Below, piece by piece: positions 1 to 7,446 of a stretch of DNA of 64,000 bases; position 1 is the first letter of the stretch; every line of letters begins with the position of its first letter. The notes below the pieces were generated by a model that had not been told where the DNA came from, did no database searches, and saw only the letters and a program-made list of their open reading frames with translations. The translations under genes were made by a program, and so were the position numbers. The stretch comes from Aromatoleum toluclasticum ATCC 700605 (GTDB lineage: Bacteria > Pseudomonadota > Gammaproteobacteria > Burkholderiales > Rhodocyclaceae): NCBI RefSeq assembly GCF_000378245.1, contig NZ_KB899497.1, positions 62,001 through 126,000 on the forward strand, written 5' to 3'.

Positions 1-237
1 GGTGTCTTCGTCAATCGAGAAACGCAGGTTCTGTGCCACCGGCGCGATCACTTTCTGCACTTCGGCCACGGCCTGCAGCAGCGCTTCGTGCGTGGGGGCG
101 GTTGCGCCGGGGGGAGAGGTGGCTTGCGTCGCCTGGGGCGCGGCCGGACTGGGAATCGCGCCGCGTTCGCCGGTGACCGCCCGCGCCGCACTAGCGGTCA
201 TCGCTGCTGCGTTGCTGGTGATGTTCTGAATGGTCAT
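1..237 (-). CDS. flaG: FlaG family protein, C-terminus beyond window edge
   Basis: Only the first 79 codons are present; the gene runs off the left edge. It starts at ATG 237-235 behind a GGAGAGG ribosome site. The N-terminus is Ser/Ala/Pro-rich and low in complexity, then a helix leads into LRFSIDEDT, the start of the conserved FlaG core (normally followed by a strand motif about residue use of the flagellin cap). FlaG proteins lie next to flagellin genes in polar flagellates and influence filament length. It follows fliC on the same strand with an 80-base gap that holds a stem-loop, so it is probably co-transcribed at a lower level. The truncation is a window effect, not a gene defect. Confidence 0.8.
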   Translation of the reverse strand, partial: MTIQNITSNAAAMTASAARAVTGERGAIPSPAAPQATQATSPPGATAPTHEALLQAVAEVQKVIAPVAQNLRFSIDEDT

Positions 238-257
238 GATTCCACCTCTCCGATGGG

Positions 258-295
258 CCACAGGCGCGAGACCCTCACGAGCCCCGCGCCTGTGG
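258..295 (-). terminator. Stem-loop between fliC and flaG
   Basis: A perfect 11-bp inverted repeat (CCACAGGCGCG at 258-268, its complement at 285-295) encloses a 16-base loop between the fliC stop and the flaG start. No T-run follows on the minus strand, so it is more likely an attenuating or mRNA-stabilising hairpin after the abundant flagellin message than a complete intrinsic terminator. Confidence 0.5.
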
Positions 296-317
296 GTGTT
301 GCCAGTCTAACCGACGC

Positions 318-1448
318 TTAGCCGCGGAGCAGGCTCAGCACGTTGTTCGGCAGCGAGTTCGCCTGCGCGAGCATCGCGGTGCCGGCCTGCTGCAGGATCT
401 GGCCGCGGGTCAGGTTCGCGGTTTCCTGTGCGAAGTCGGCGTCGAGGATGCGGCTGCGCGAGGCGGACAGGTTCTCCGACGTGGTCTGCAGGTTGGCGAT
501 CGTCGAGGAGAAGCGGTTCTGGATCGCGCCCAGATCCGCGCGGGCGCCGTTCACCGCCGTCAGTGCCGCGTCCATCGCGAGGATCGCATTGTCGGCGCCG
601 AGCGTCGTGGAAATATCGAGGCTCGAGAACCCGGTCTGTGCTTCAGGGGCGGTTGTGGCCGCGGTCAAGCCGGAATTCGTTACAGTCCCGCCGACCACAA
701 TGCTCGTCGAATTATCCGAGGCGGTGAGCACAACGTTGCTGCCGCTGACGGAAGCCGAGACGGTTGTAACCCCGCCATCGGTCAGAGCCGTGTTAATTGC
801 ATTGGCAAGTGCAGTCGCGCCGGCTGCGTCCGCGGTCACCACCGTATCGGCAACCGTTTCACCGTTGACTGTCAGGCCACTGACCGTCCCGGCCGTGAGG
901 GCACCGCCGGTCACAGACGCGATATCGGTCCAAGAGCCCAGCGCCGCAATGTTAGCGTCGGCGATTCCAGCGATGGCGATCGTTTGTCCTTGATCCGCGC
1001 CGACCTGGAAGACCTCGTTGGTGAAGCTGCCGTCGATCAGTTTCTTGCCGTTGAACGTCGTGTTGTTGGCGACGCGGTCGATTTCCGCCTTGAGCTGAAT
1101 GACTTCCTTCTGCAGCGCGGTGCGGTCTTCGGAGGAGTTCGTCGCATTGCGCGACTGCACGGCCAGTTCGCGGATGCGCTGGAGGTTGTTGCCGATCTCG
1201 CCGAGTGCACCTTCGGCGGTCTGTGCGAGCGAGATGCCGTCGTTGGCGTTGCGCACGGCCTGGTTGAGGCCGCGGATCTGCGCGCCGAAGCGTTCCGAAA
1301 TCGCGAGGCCGGCCGCATCGTCTTTCGCGCTGTTGATGCGCAAGCCCGAGGACAGGCGCTGCAGCGAGGTCGCGAGCGCGGCGCCGGAAGTGTTCAGGTT
1401 GCGCTGCGCATTGAGCGACGAAACGTTGGTGTTAATGACTTGTGCCAT
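318..1448 (-). CDS. fliC: Flagellin (filament subunit)
   Basis: The 376-residue product is a short flagellin, the subunit polymerised into the flagellar filament after export through the flagellar type III apparatus. The N-terminal 150 residues (starting MAQVINTNVSSLNAQRNL, with LSSGLRINSAKDDAAGLAI) and the last 90 (LGAIQNRFSSTIANL, ending LLRG) are the conserved D0/D1 helices. The central 170-285 region is Thr/Ala/Val-rich and variable, replacing the large D2/D3 domains of enteric flagellins. The ATG at 1448 has an AGGAGA site 6 bases upstream. A sigma-28 promoter lies about 90 bases further upstream, so it should be a late (class III) flagellar gene. flaG follows. Confidence 0.97.
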   Translation of the reverse strand: MAQVINTNVSSLNAQRNLNTSGAALATSLQRLSSGLRINSAKDDAAGLAISERFGAQIRGLNQAVRNANDGISLAQTAEGALGEIGNNLQRIRELAVQSRNATNSSEDRTALQKEVIQLKAEIDRVANNTTFNGKKLIDGSFTNEVFQVGADQGQTIAIAGIADANIAALGSWTDIASVTGGALTAGTVSGLTVNGETVADTVVTADAAGATALANAINTALTDGGVTTVSASVSGSNVVLTASDNSTSIVVGGTVTNSGLTAATTAPEAQTGFSSLDISTTLGADNAILAMDAALTAVNGARADLGAIQNRFSSTIANLQTTSENLSASRSRILDADFAQETANLTRGQILQQAGTAMLAQANSLPNNVLSLLRG

Positions 1449-1538
1449 GATGCTTCTCCTAGCGAGAGGTGACTTCGGTTATCCCGGCTTCATGCCCAGT
1501 TTGCATTTGCGCGGGCGTTTTGTCTGCCGTTGAATCCA

Positions 1539-1565
1539 TTAACGGAGGGCGCCGAAAAAACTTTA
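1539..1565 (-). promoter_or_regulatory. Sigma-28 (FliA) promoter of fliC
   Basis: On the minus strand TAAAGTTT (1565-1558) matches the sigma-28 -35 consensus exactly. After an 11-base spacer comes TCCGTTAA (1546-1539), 6 of 8 matches to GCCGATAA. It lies about 90 bases before the fliC start. The same element type occurs upstream of the chemoreceptor gene at 15987. Confidence 0.85.
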
Positions 1566-1665
1566 GGGAATTTGCAAGGAGATTTATCCCCGGGCTTCCG
1601 ACGGCATCGGCGCGGTCGGGTCGCTGATGGCATGTGGATGCCGTGCGCTGCGTAGCGCAACCGGT

Positions 1666-3480
1666 TCAGGCGATCGGATGTGCGACGACCTTGTTCCTGC
1701 CCGCCTGCTTTGCCCGGTACATCGCCGCGTCTGCACGCTGGACGATGCTGTCCACCGTGTCGTCGGGATTCCATTCGGTGACGCCGGCGCTGAAGGTGAT
1801 CAGCACTTTGTCCTCATGCGTCAGGAAGAAGTTGCGCGTGAGCTCGCGTTGCAGGCGCACGAGGGCGGCTTGGGCCTGCACGAGCGTGGTGTCCGGGTAA
1901 AGCAGGATGAACTCTTCGCCGCCGTGGCGGGAGAGGGTGTCCTGCGGTCGCAGGCTTTGCCGGACGATGGTGGCGAGATGGATGAGGGCGTCGTCGCCGG
2001 TGCGGTGGCCGAAGGTGTCGTTGAGCTGCTTGAAGTTGTCGAGGTCGAGCAGGGCGAGGCTCAGGGGGCCTCCGTGGCGACGGGCGCGCGCGGCTTCCTT
2101 CTCGAAGGTTTCTTCCAGTCCGCGGCGGTTGAGCACTCCGGTGAGCTGGTCGTGGCGCATCAGGCGGCTGGTCTCGTCGAGTTGCCGCTGCAGTTCGTTC
2201 ATACGTTGTTCGGCGTCGCGGGCGCGTTCGCGCGTGGCGTCCAGTTCGTCGCGCGAGCGTCGGGCGGTGTCGCGCATCGTGAGCGTTTCGCGCATCACTT
2301 CGCCGAGGACGCCGCTGATCTCGGTGATATCGCGCGCCGCTGAAATGCGATCGGCACAGTTGCCGATGCGGTCGTGGTAGGCGCCGGTGGTTTCGGCGAA
2401 GCCGGCGAGATGGTCGACGAAGCCGGCGAGCAGTTGCTTGAGCGCGCGCTGGGCTTCGGAGTGGTTGTGCTTGAGCTGGCTCTGCTTGTAGATGATGTCG
2501 CGCAGGCGGCGCTCGGCGTCGTCGATCAGGCGCACGTTCGCCGGTTTGCCGAGGACGTCGCGCAATACGTCGACCTGGCCGCTGAGCCAGCTGTCGTCGA
2601 CGACGATCTGGTCGATGTTGTCGAGTAGCAGGCGCAGCAGGTTGAGCAGTCCGGCGTTGATCTCGCCCCGGTCACCCGCGACCATTTCGAGCCGGTAGGC
2701 GAACTTGCGCATGCGTGTGGCAATGTTGCGCAGTTCGTCGGCGCTGCTGGCGGTCCTGACCGATCCGGCGAGCCGGTCGGCTTCGTGCGCGAGTTCGGGC
2801 TGCTCGGCGAGCAGGGGGGGAAGCACCGTATCGAGCGCGAGTTGCAGCAGCTCCTGGCTTGCGGCCAGCAGTTCGCCGACTTCCCCCGGTGCGATATGGC
2901 GTACTTCCGATTCGAGTTCCGCCGGGCGAGACGGGGCGTCGTCGAAGGTCACGTCCGCGGGTGCGTTCGCGGCGCCGGCGCGCGTTACCGGTGATTCGGG
3001 GTCGCACGCGGCTTGAGCCCACGAGCGGACGAGCGCCTGAAGGCGCGCATGGAGTGTTGCAGGATCGTTGGCTGCGAGGACGCGTTCGAGCGATTCGCGT
3101 TTGCGCGCCGTGGTCCAGCCGAGTTGGCGCGCTTCCCACTGCCTGAGCAGATTGGCGATCAGTTCGTTCCAGCCGGGCGGCTGCTCGTTCTTCAGGCTGG
3201 CAAGGTAATCGGTCAGTGCCTGACGGCTGGCGTCGTTATTGTTTTCCGTCAGAGTCTGGTCCAGCTGGCGGGCAATCCGTGCGCGTTCGGCGGTGTCGCG
3301 CGGCAACTGCCGCGCGAGGGCACGCATGAACCTGTCGGGGAAGAGGCCTTCGGTGTCCGTCGTTCCGGCGACCTCGTAGTAGAGGGAGCGAAAGTTGTCC
3401 GGTGTCGGTGAGATGCGCCAGGCCGCGAACAGGCGCAGGACTTCGCGGGCAATTTCCGATGGCTGGGTAGGAGCGGGCAT
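1666..3480 (-). CDS. Diguanylate cyclase (GGDEF protein), cytoplasmic
   Basis: This 604-residue protein makes c-di-GMP from two GTP. The C-terminal 170 residues form the GGDEF domain: DQLTGVLNRRGLEETF opens it and the active-site loop is GGEEF at residues 520-524. RPQD at 511-514 lies exactly five residues upstream, so the product-inhibition I-site is intact and the enzyme should be feedback-controlled. Residues 1-330 are helical with no membrane segment or known sensor motif that I recognise. A coiled coil (about 370-430, rich in Arg/Asp/Glu) links it to the cyclase and probably drives dimerisation. It sits alone upstream of the flagellin locus, which fits a role in the motile-to-sessile switch, but that is inference. 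Confidence 0.9.
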   Translation of the reverse strand: MPAPTQPSEIAREVLRLFAAWRISPTPDNFRSLYYEVAGTTDTEGLFPDRFMRALARQLPRDTAERARIARQLDQTLTENNNDASRQALTDYLASLKNEQPPGWNELIANLLRQWEARQLGWTTARKRESLERVLAANDPATLHARLQALVRSWAQAACDPESPVTRAGAANAPADVTFDDAPSRPAELESEVRHIAPGEVGELLAASQELLQLALDTVLPPLLAEQPELAHEADRLAGSVRTASSADELRNIATRMRKFAYRLEMVAGDRGEINAGLLNLLRLLLDNIDQIVVDDSWLSGQVDVLRDVLGKPANVRLIDDAERRLRDIIYKQSQLKHNHSEAQRALKQLLAGFVDHLAGFAETTGAYHDRIGNCADRISAARDITEISGVLGEVMRETLTMRDTARRSRDELDATRERARDAEQRMNELQRQLDETSRLMRHDQLTGVLNRRGLEETFEKEAARARRHGGPLSLALLDLDNFKQLNDTFGHRTGDDALIHLATIVRQSLRPQDTLSRHGGEEFILLYPDTTLVQAQAALVRLQRELTRNFFLTHEDKVLITFSAGVTEWNPDDTVDSIVQRADAAMYRAKQAGRNKVVAHPIA

Positions 3481-3551
3481 CGACGACGGCGTTCAGGGGA
3501 CAGGGTGAACGGCAATATTAACGCGTGGCAGCCGGGCGCTGTGGACGCCAA

Positions 3552-3580
3552 CGCAGGGCGGGATCAAATCCCGCCCTGCG
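3552..3580 (-). terminator. 13-bp perfect hairpin downstream of small ORF
   Basis: CGCAGGGCGGGAT (3552-3564) and its exact complement (3568-3580) flank a three-base loop. It begins 10 bases after the stop of the small minus-strand ORF at 3590. There is no clear U-run on either side, so termination may be weak, but stem strength and position suit a transcription end. Confidence 0.5.
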
Positions 3581-3589
3581 GGAGCAGGG

Positions 3590-3751
3590 TCAGCGGTCGT
3601 GCGAGGTGGTGCGGGCCTGGAGGCGCATGAGGCAGACGGCGAAGGCGGTGGCAGCCGCGAGCGTGGCGGCTTCGACGACCTGGCCGGTGCCGAGCATCAG
3701 CCCGGAAGTGCCGCCGCAACCCATGAGAAGTCGGTTGATCCACAGTTCCAT
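3590..3751 (-). CDS. Small hypothetical protein (53 aa)
   Basis: The open frame can extend further upstream, but ATG 3751-3749 has a good site (GGAGA, 6 bases away), giving 53 residues: MELWINRLLMGCGGTSG then a mildly hydrophobic, Ala-rich helix (VVEAATLAAATAFAVCLM) and a basic tail. This could be a one-helix membrane or peripheral peptide. I do not recognise a family. Supporting points are the ribosome site and a strong hairpin right after the stop; against it are its size and lack of any motif. Confidence 0.35.
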   Translation of the reverse strand: MELWINRLLMGCGGTSGLMLGTGQVVEAATLAAATAFAVCLMRLQARTTSHDR

Positions 3752-3893
3752 CTTGGTCTCCGTCGGAAAGCAAACCCTCTGCGGGGTCGCGTTGATCGAG
3801 TGCTGTAAGTATATACAGTATTCGGGCGGCGGAGCAAATCCGGGGTTTCTATGGTCCTGGGCGGACATGCGACGGAGGGGAAGGGCGGCGCGG

Positions 3894-3923
3894 AAAATGA
3901 AAAGGGGCGCCGAAGCGCCCCTT
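3894..3923 (-). terminator. Intrinsic terminator of aceE-aceF-lpdA
   Basis: A 9-bp GC-rich stem (AAGGGGCGC at 3902-3910, complement at 3915-3923) with a four-base loop lies 20 bases after the lpdA stop. On the minus strand it is followed by TTTTCATTTT. This is a standard rho-independent terminator for the pyruvate dehydrogenase operon. Confidence 0.85.
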
Positions 3924-3942
3924 GAACTTGGAGATGCAGTGC

Positions 3943-5727
3943 TTACTTCTTGCGCGGCGCTGGCACGTCGGTGCAGCTGCCGTGTGCGACTTCGGCGGCC
4001 ATGCCGACCGTCTCGCCCAGCGTCGGGTGCGGGTGGATGGTCTTGCCGATATCCACTGCATCCGCGCCCATCTCGATGGCGAGGCAGACTTCGCCGATCA
4101 TGTCGCCGGCCGAGGGGCCGACGATGGCGCCGCCGATCACGCGGTGCGTTTCGGCGTCGAAGATCAGCTTGGTGAAGCCGTAGTCGGCGCCGTTGGCGAT
4201 CGCGCGGCCGGAAGCGGCCCAGGGGAACTTGGCGGTCTCGACCTTGCGGCCTTCCTTCTTCGCCTGTTCTTCGGTGTAGCCGACCCAGGCCACTTCCGGA
4301 TGGGTGTAGGCGACGCCCGGGATCACAGTGGCGTCGAAGGCGGACTTCTCGCCCGCTGCGACTTCGGCCGCAACGTGGGCTTCATGCACCGCCTTGTGCG
4401 CGAGCATCGGGTTGCCGACGACGTCGCCGATCGCGAAGATGTTGGGCACGTTGGTGCGCATCTGCGCATCGACCGGGATGAAGCCGCGGTCGGTGACGAC
4501 GACGCCCGCCTTGTCGGCGGCAATCTTCTTGCCGTTGGGGCTGCGACCGGCGGCTTGCAGGATCATGTCGTAGCGTTGCGCTCCGGCCGGAGCCTTCTCG
4601 CCTTCGAACGTGACCCACAGGCCGTCGTCCTTCGCCTCGACGGCGACGGTCTTGGTCTTGAGCATCACGTTGTCGAAGCGGTGGCTGTTTTGCTTCTCCC
4701 ACACCTTGACGGCGTCGCGGTCCGGGCCCTGCATCAGGGCGTCGAGCATTTCGACGACGTCGACGCGGGTGCCGAGCGTCGAATACACCGTCGCCATTTC
4801 CAGGCCGATGATGCCGCCGCCGATGACCAGCATCTTCGCAGGCACCTGACGGAGTTCCAGCGCACCGGTCGAGTCGACGATGCGCGGGTCGCGCGGGATG
4901 AAGGGCAGGTGCACCGCAGCCGAGCCGGCGGCGATGATGCACTGCTTGAACTTGATGACCTTCTTCTCGCCGGTCTTGTCCTGCGCGTCGCCGCTGGTGA
5001 CTTCGACTTCGACGTGGTTGGGGTCGAGGAAGCTGCCGTAGCCGCGCACGACGTCGACCTTGCGGCCCTTGGCCATGCCTGCGAGGCCGCCGGTGAGTTT
5101 GCCGACGACCTTGTCCTTGTGGGCGCGCAGCGCGTCGATATCGACAGTCGGCTTGGCAAAGGTGATGCCGGCGGCCGACATGTGCTCGGCCTCGTCCATC
5201 ACCGCGGCAACGTGCAGCAGTGCCTTCGACGGGATGCAGCCGACGTTCAGGCACACGCCACCGAGGGTCGCGTAGCGCTCGACGATGACGGTCTTCATCC
5301 CGAGGTCGGCCGAGCGGAACGCGGCGGAGTAGCCGCCGGGGCCGGCGCCGAGCACGAGCATGTCGCACTCGATGTCGGCGCCGCCGGCGTGGCTCGCGGC
5401 GGTCGGGGCGGCGGCGGGAGCAGCAGCCGGTGCCGCGGGGGCAGCGGCCGGAGCCGGGGCCGCTGCCGACGCTGCCGCAGCGGCAGCGCCGGCAGCTTCG
5501 ATCTTCAGCAGCACGGCACCTTCGCCGACCTTGTCACCGACCTTCACCAGCACTTCGGTGACGACGCCGGCGGCCGACGAGGGTACGTCCATCGTCGCCT
5601 TGTCCGATTCGAGCGTGCAGATGGCGTCGTCGACCTTGATGGTGTCGCCGGCCTTCACGAACAGCTCGATCACCGGGACGGAATCGAAATCGCCGATGTC
5701 CGGAACCTTGACTTCAACTTGGCTCAT
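3943..5727 (-). CDS. lpdA: Dihydrolipoyl dehydrogenase (E3) with N-terminal lipoyl domain
   Basis: The 594-residue flavoprotein reoxidises dihydrolipoyl groups of the pyruvate dehydrogenase complex, passing electrons to NAD. Residues 1-77 are a lipoyl domain with the acceptor lysine K43 in SDKATMD. An Ala/Pro swinging linker (80-115) leads to the pyridine nucleotide-disulfide reductase: GAGPGGYSAA for FAD, redox cysteines C159 and C164 in GGVCLNVGCIPSK, and HPHPTLGET near the C-terminus with the catalytic His. Classic E3 is about 475 residues; the extra lipoyl arm is known in some betaproteobacteria and Neisseria. Start: ATG 5727 behind AGGAGG, 12 bases after the aceF stop, so translation is coupled in the operon. 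Confidence 0.97.
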   Translation of the reverse strand: MSQVEVKVPDIGDFDSVPVIELFVKAGDTIKVDDAICTLESDKATMDVPSSAAGVVTEVLVKVGDKVGEGAVLLKIEAAGAAAAAASAAAPAPAAAPAAPAAAPAAAPTAASHAGGADIECDMLVLGAGPGGYSAAFRSADLGMKTVIVERYATLGGVCLNVGCIPSKALLHVAAVMDEAEHMSAAGITFAKPTVDIDALRAHKDKVVGKLTGGLAGMAKGRKVDVVRGYGSFLDPNHVEVEVTSGDAQDKTGEKKVIKFKQCIIAAGSAAVHLPFIPRDPRIVDSTGALELRQVPAKMLVIGGGIIGLEMATVYSTLGTRVDVVEMLDALMQGPDRDAVKVWEKQNSHRFDNVMLKTKTVAVEAKDDGLWVTFEGEKAPAGAQRYDMILQAAGRSPNGKKIAADKAGVVVTDRGFIPVDAQMRTNVPNIFAIGDVVGNPMLAHKAVHEAHVAAEVAAGEKSAFDATVIPGVAYTHPEVAWVGYTEEQAKKEGRKVETAKFPWAASGRAIANGADYGFTKLIFDAETHRVIGGAIVGPSAGDMIGEVCLAIEMGADAVDIGKTIHPHPTLGETVGMAAEVAHGSCTDVPAPRKK

Positions 5728-5739
5728 GGCGCGGCCTCC

Positions 5740-7425
5740 TTACAGCATGACCCGACGGAAGTCGGCCAGCAGTTGCGCGAGATAGACGTTGAAGCGGGTC
5801 GCCAGCGCGCCGTCGATGACACGGTGGTCGGCGGTCAGCGACATCGGCAGGGTCAGGCGCGGCACGAATTGCTTGCCGTCCCACACCGGCTTCATTACGG
5901 ACTTGTTGACGCCCAGGATCGCGACTTCCGGCGCATTGACGATGGGCGCGAAGTAGGTGCCGCCGATGCCGCCCAACGAGGAGATCGTGAAGCACGCACC
6001 CGACATGTCGGCCGGGCCGAGCTTGCCGTCGCGCGCCTTCTTCGCCAGTTCGCCGGTTTCCGCGGCGATCTCGAACACGCTCTTCTTGTCGGCGTTCTTC
6101 ACCACCGGCACGACCAGGCCGTTCGGGGTGTCGGCCGCGAAGGCGATATTGAAGTACTTCTTGTAGACCAGATTGTCGCCGTCGAGCGAGGTGTTGAACT
6201 CGGGGAATTCCTGCAGCGCACGCACCGAGGCCTTGATGATGAAGGCGAGCATCGTGAGCTTCCTGCCCGACTTCTCGTTTTCCTTGTTCATCAGAACGCG
6301 GAAGGCTTCGAGGTCGGTGATATCGGCGTCTTCGTGATAGGTCACGGCCGGGATCATTGCCCAGTTGCGGGCGAGGTTCTGGCCGGAGATCTTCTTGATG
6401 CGCGACAGCGGCTTGGATTCGACTTCACCGAACTTGGAGAAATCGACCTTCGGCCAGGGCAGCAGGTCGAGCCCGCCACCCAGGCTGCCAACCGCGGCGG
6501 CTGCCACGGCCTTGCCCGGGACGACGCCGGTCTGCATCGCACCCTTGACGAAGGCGGTGACGTCTTCCTTCAGGACGCGGCCCTTCGGACCGGTCGCCTT
6601 CACCTGCGCGAGATCGACACCGAGTTCGCGGGAGTAGGCGCGCACCGACGGGCTGGCGTGCACCTTGCCGCCGAGGGTGACGGCGGACGGCGCTGCGACA
6701 GCGGCCGGAGCGGAGAGCGCCGACTGGCTGAAGGCGGCCGTCGAAGCGGCCGGTGTCGCCTGGACGGCGGTGGTTCCGGCAGCGGCGGGGGCTGCAGGGG
6801 CGGCCGGAGCAGCCGCCGCGGCGGCCGGGGCTGCGCCTGCGCCTTCGACGACGATCAGCACGCTGCCCATCGACACCTTGTCGCCGAGCTTGACCTTCAC
6901 TTCCTTGACGACGCCGGCGGCGGACGAGGGCACATCCATCGTCGCCTTGTCGGATTCGAGCGTCGCGATCGCGTCGTCGACCTTGATGGTGTCGCCGACC
7001 TTCACGAAGAGCTCGATCACCGGGACGGAATCGAAATCGCCTATGTCCGGTACGGCGACTTCGATCGGGCCGGATGCGGCCGGCGCAGCAGCAGGCGCGG
7101 GGGCCGGAGCGGCAGCTGCCGGCGCCGGAGAGGCGGCAGCTGCCGGCGCTGCAGCGGTCGTGGCACCGGTGTCTGCCGAGGCGGCTGCAGACTCGACCTT
7201 GATCAGCACGCTGCCTTCGCCGACCTTGTCGCCGAGGCCGACCAGCACTTCCTTGACGATGCCGGCCGCGGACGAGGGCACGTCCATCGTCGCCTTGTCC
7301 GATTCCAGTGTCGCGATAGCGTCGTCGACCTTGATGGTGTCGCCGACCTTTACGAACAGTTCGATGACCGGTACTTCGGAGAAATCGCCGATGTCCGGGA
7401 CTTTCACTTCAATGATCTGGCTCAT
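5740..7425 (-). CDS. aceF: Pyruvate dehydrogenase E2, dihydrolipoyl acetyltransferase
   Basis: The 561-residue E2 core transfers acetyl from lipoyl to CoA. Two lipoyl domains are visible, with lysines K44 and K160 in identical ESDKATMDVP contexts, each followed by Ala/Pro-rich flexible linkers (85-118 and about 195-240). A peripheral subunit-binding domain follows (about 255-290, VRAYSRELGVDLAQVKATGPKGRV). The C-terminal acyltransferase domain ends with DHRVIDG (catalytic H534, D538). E. coli AceF has three lipoyl domains; here two plus the one carried by LpdA give three per protomer set. It lies between aceE (21-base gap) and lpdA (12-base gap). Confidence 0.97.
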   Translation of the reverse strand: MSQIIEVKVPDIGDFSEVPVIELFVKVGDTIKVDDAIATLESDKATMDVPSSAAGIVKEVLVGLGDKVGEGSVLIKVESAAASADTGATTAAAPAAAASPAPAAAAPAPAPAAAPAASGPIEVAVPDIGDFDSVPVIELFVKVGDTIKVDDAIATLESDKATMDVPSSAAGVVKEVKVKLGDKVSMGSVLIVVEGAGAAPAAAAAAPAAPAAPAAAGTTAVQATPAASTAAFSQSALSAPAAVAAPSAVTLGGKVHASPSVRAYSRELGVDLAQVKATGPKGRVLKEDVTAFVKGAMQTGVVPGKAVAAAAVGSLGGGLDLLPWPKVDFSKFGEVESKPLSRIKKISGQNLARNWAMIPAVTYHEDADITDLEAFRVLMNKENEKSGRKLTMLAFIIKASVRALQEFPEFNTSLDGDNLVYKKYFNIAFAADTPNGLVVPVVKNADKKSVFEIAAETGELAKKARDGKLGPADMSGACFTISSLGGIGGTYFAPIVNAPEVAILGVNKSVMKPVWDGKQFVPRLTLPMSLTADHRVIDGALATRFNVYLAQLLADFRRVML

Positions 7426-7446
7426 GTTCTTGTCTCCCTCGCTCTC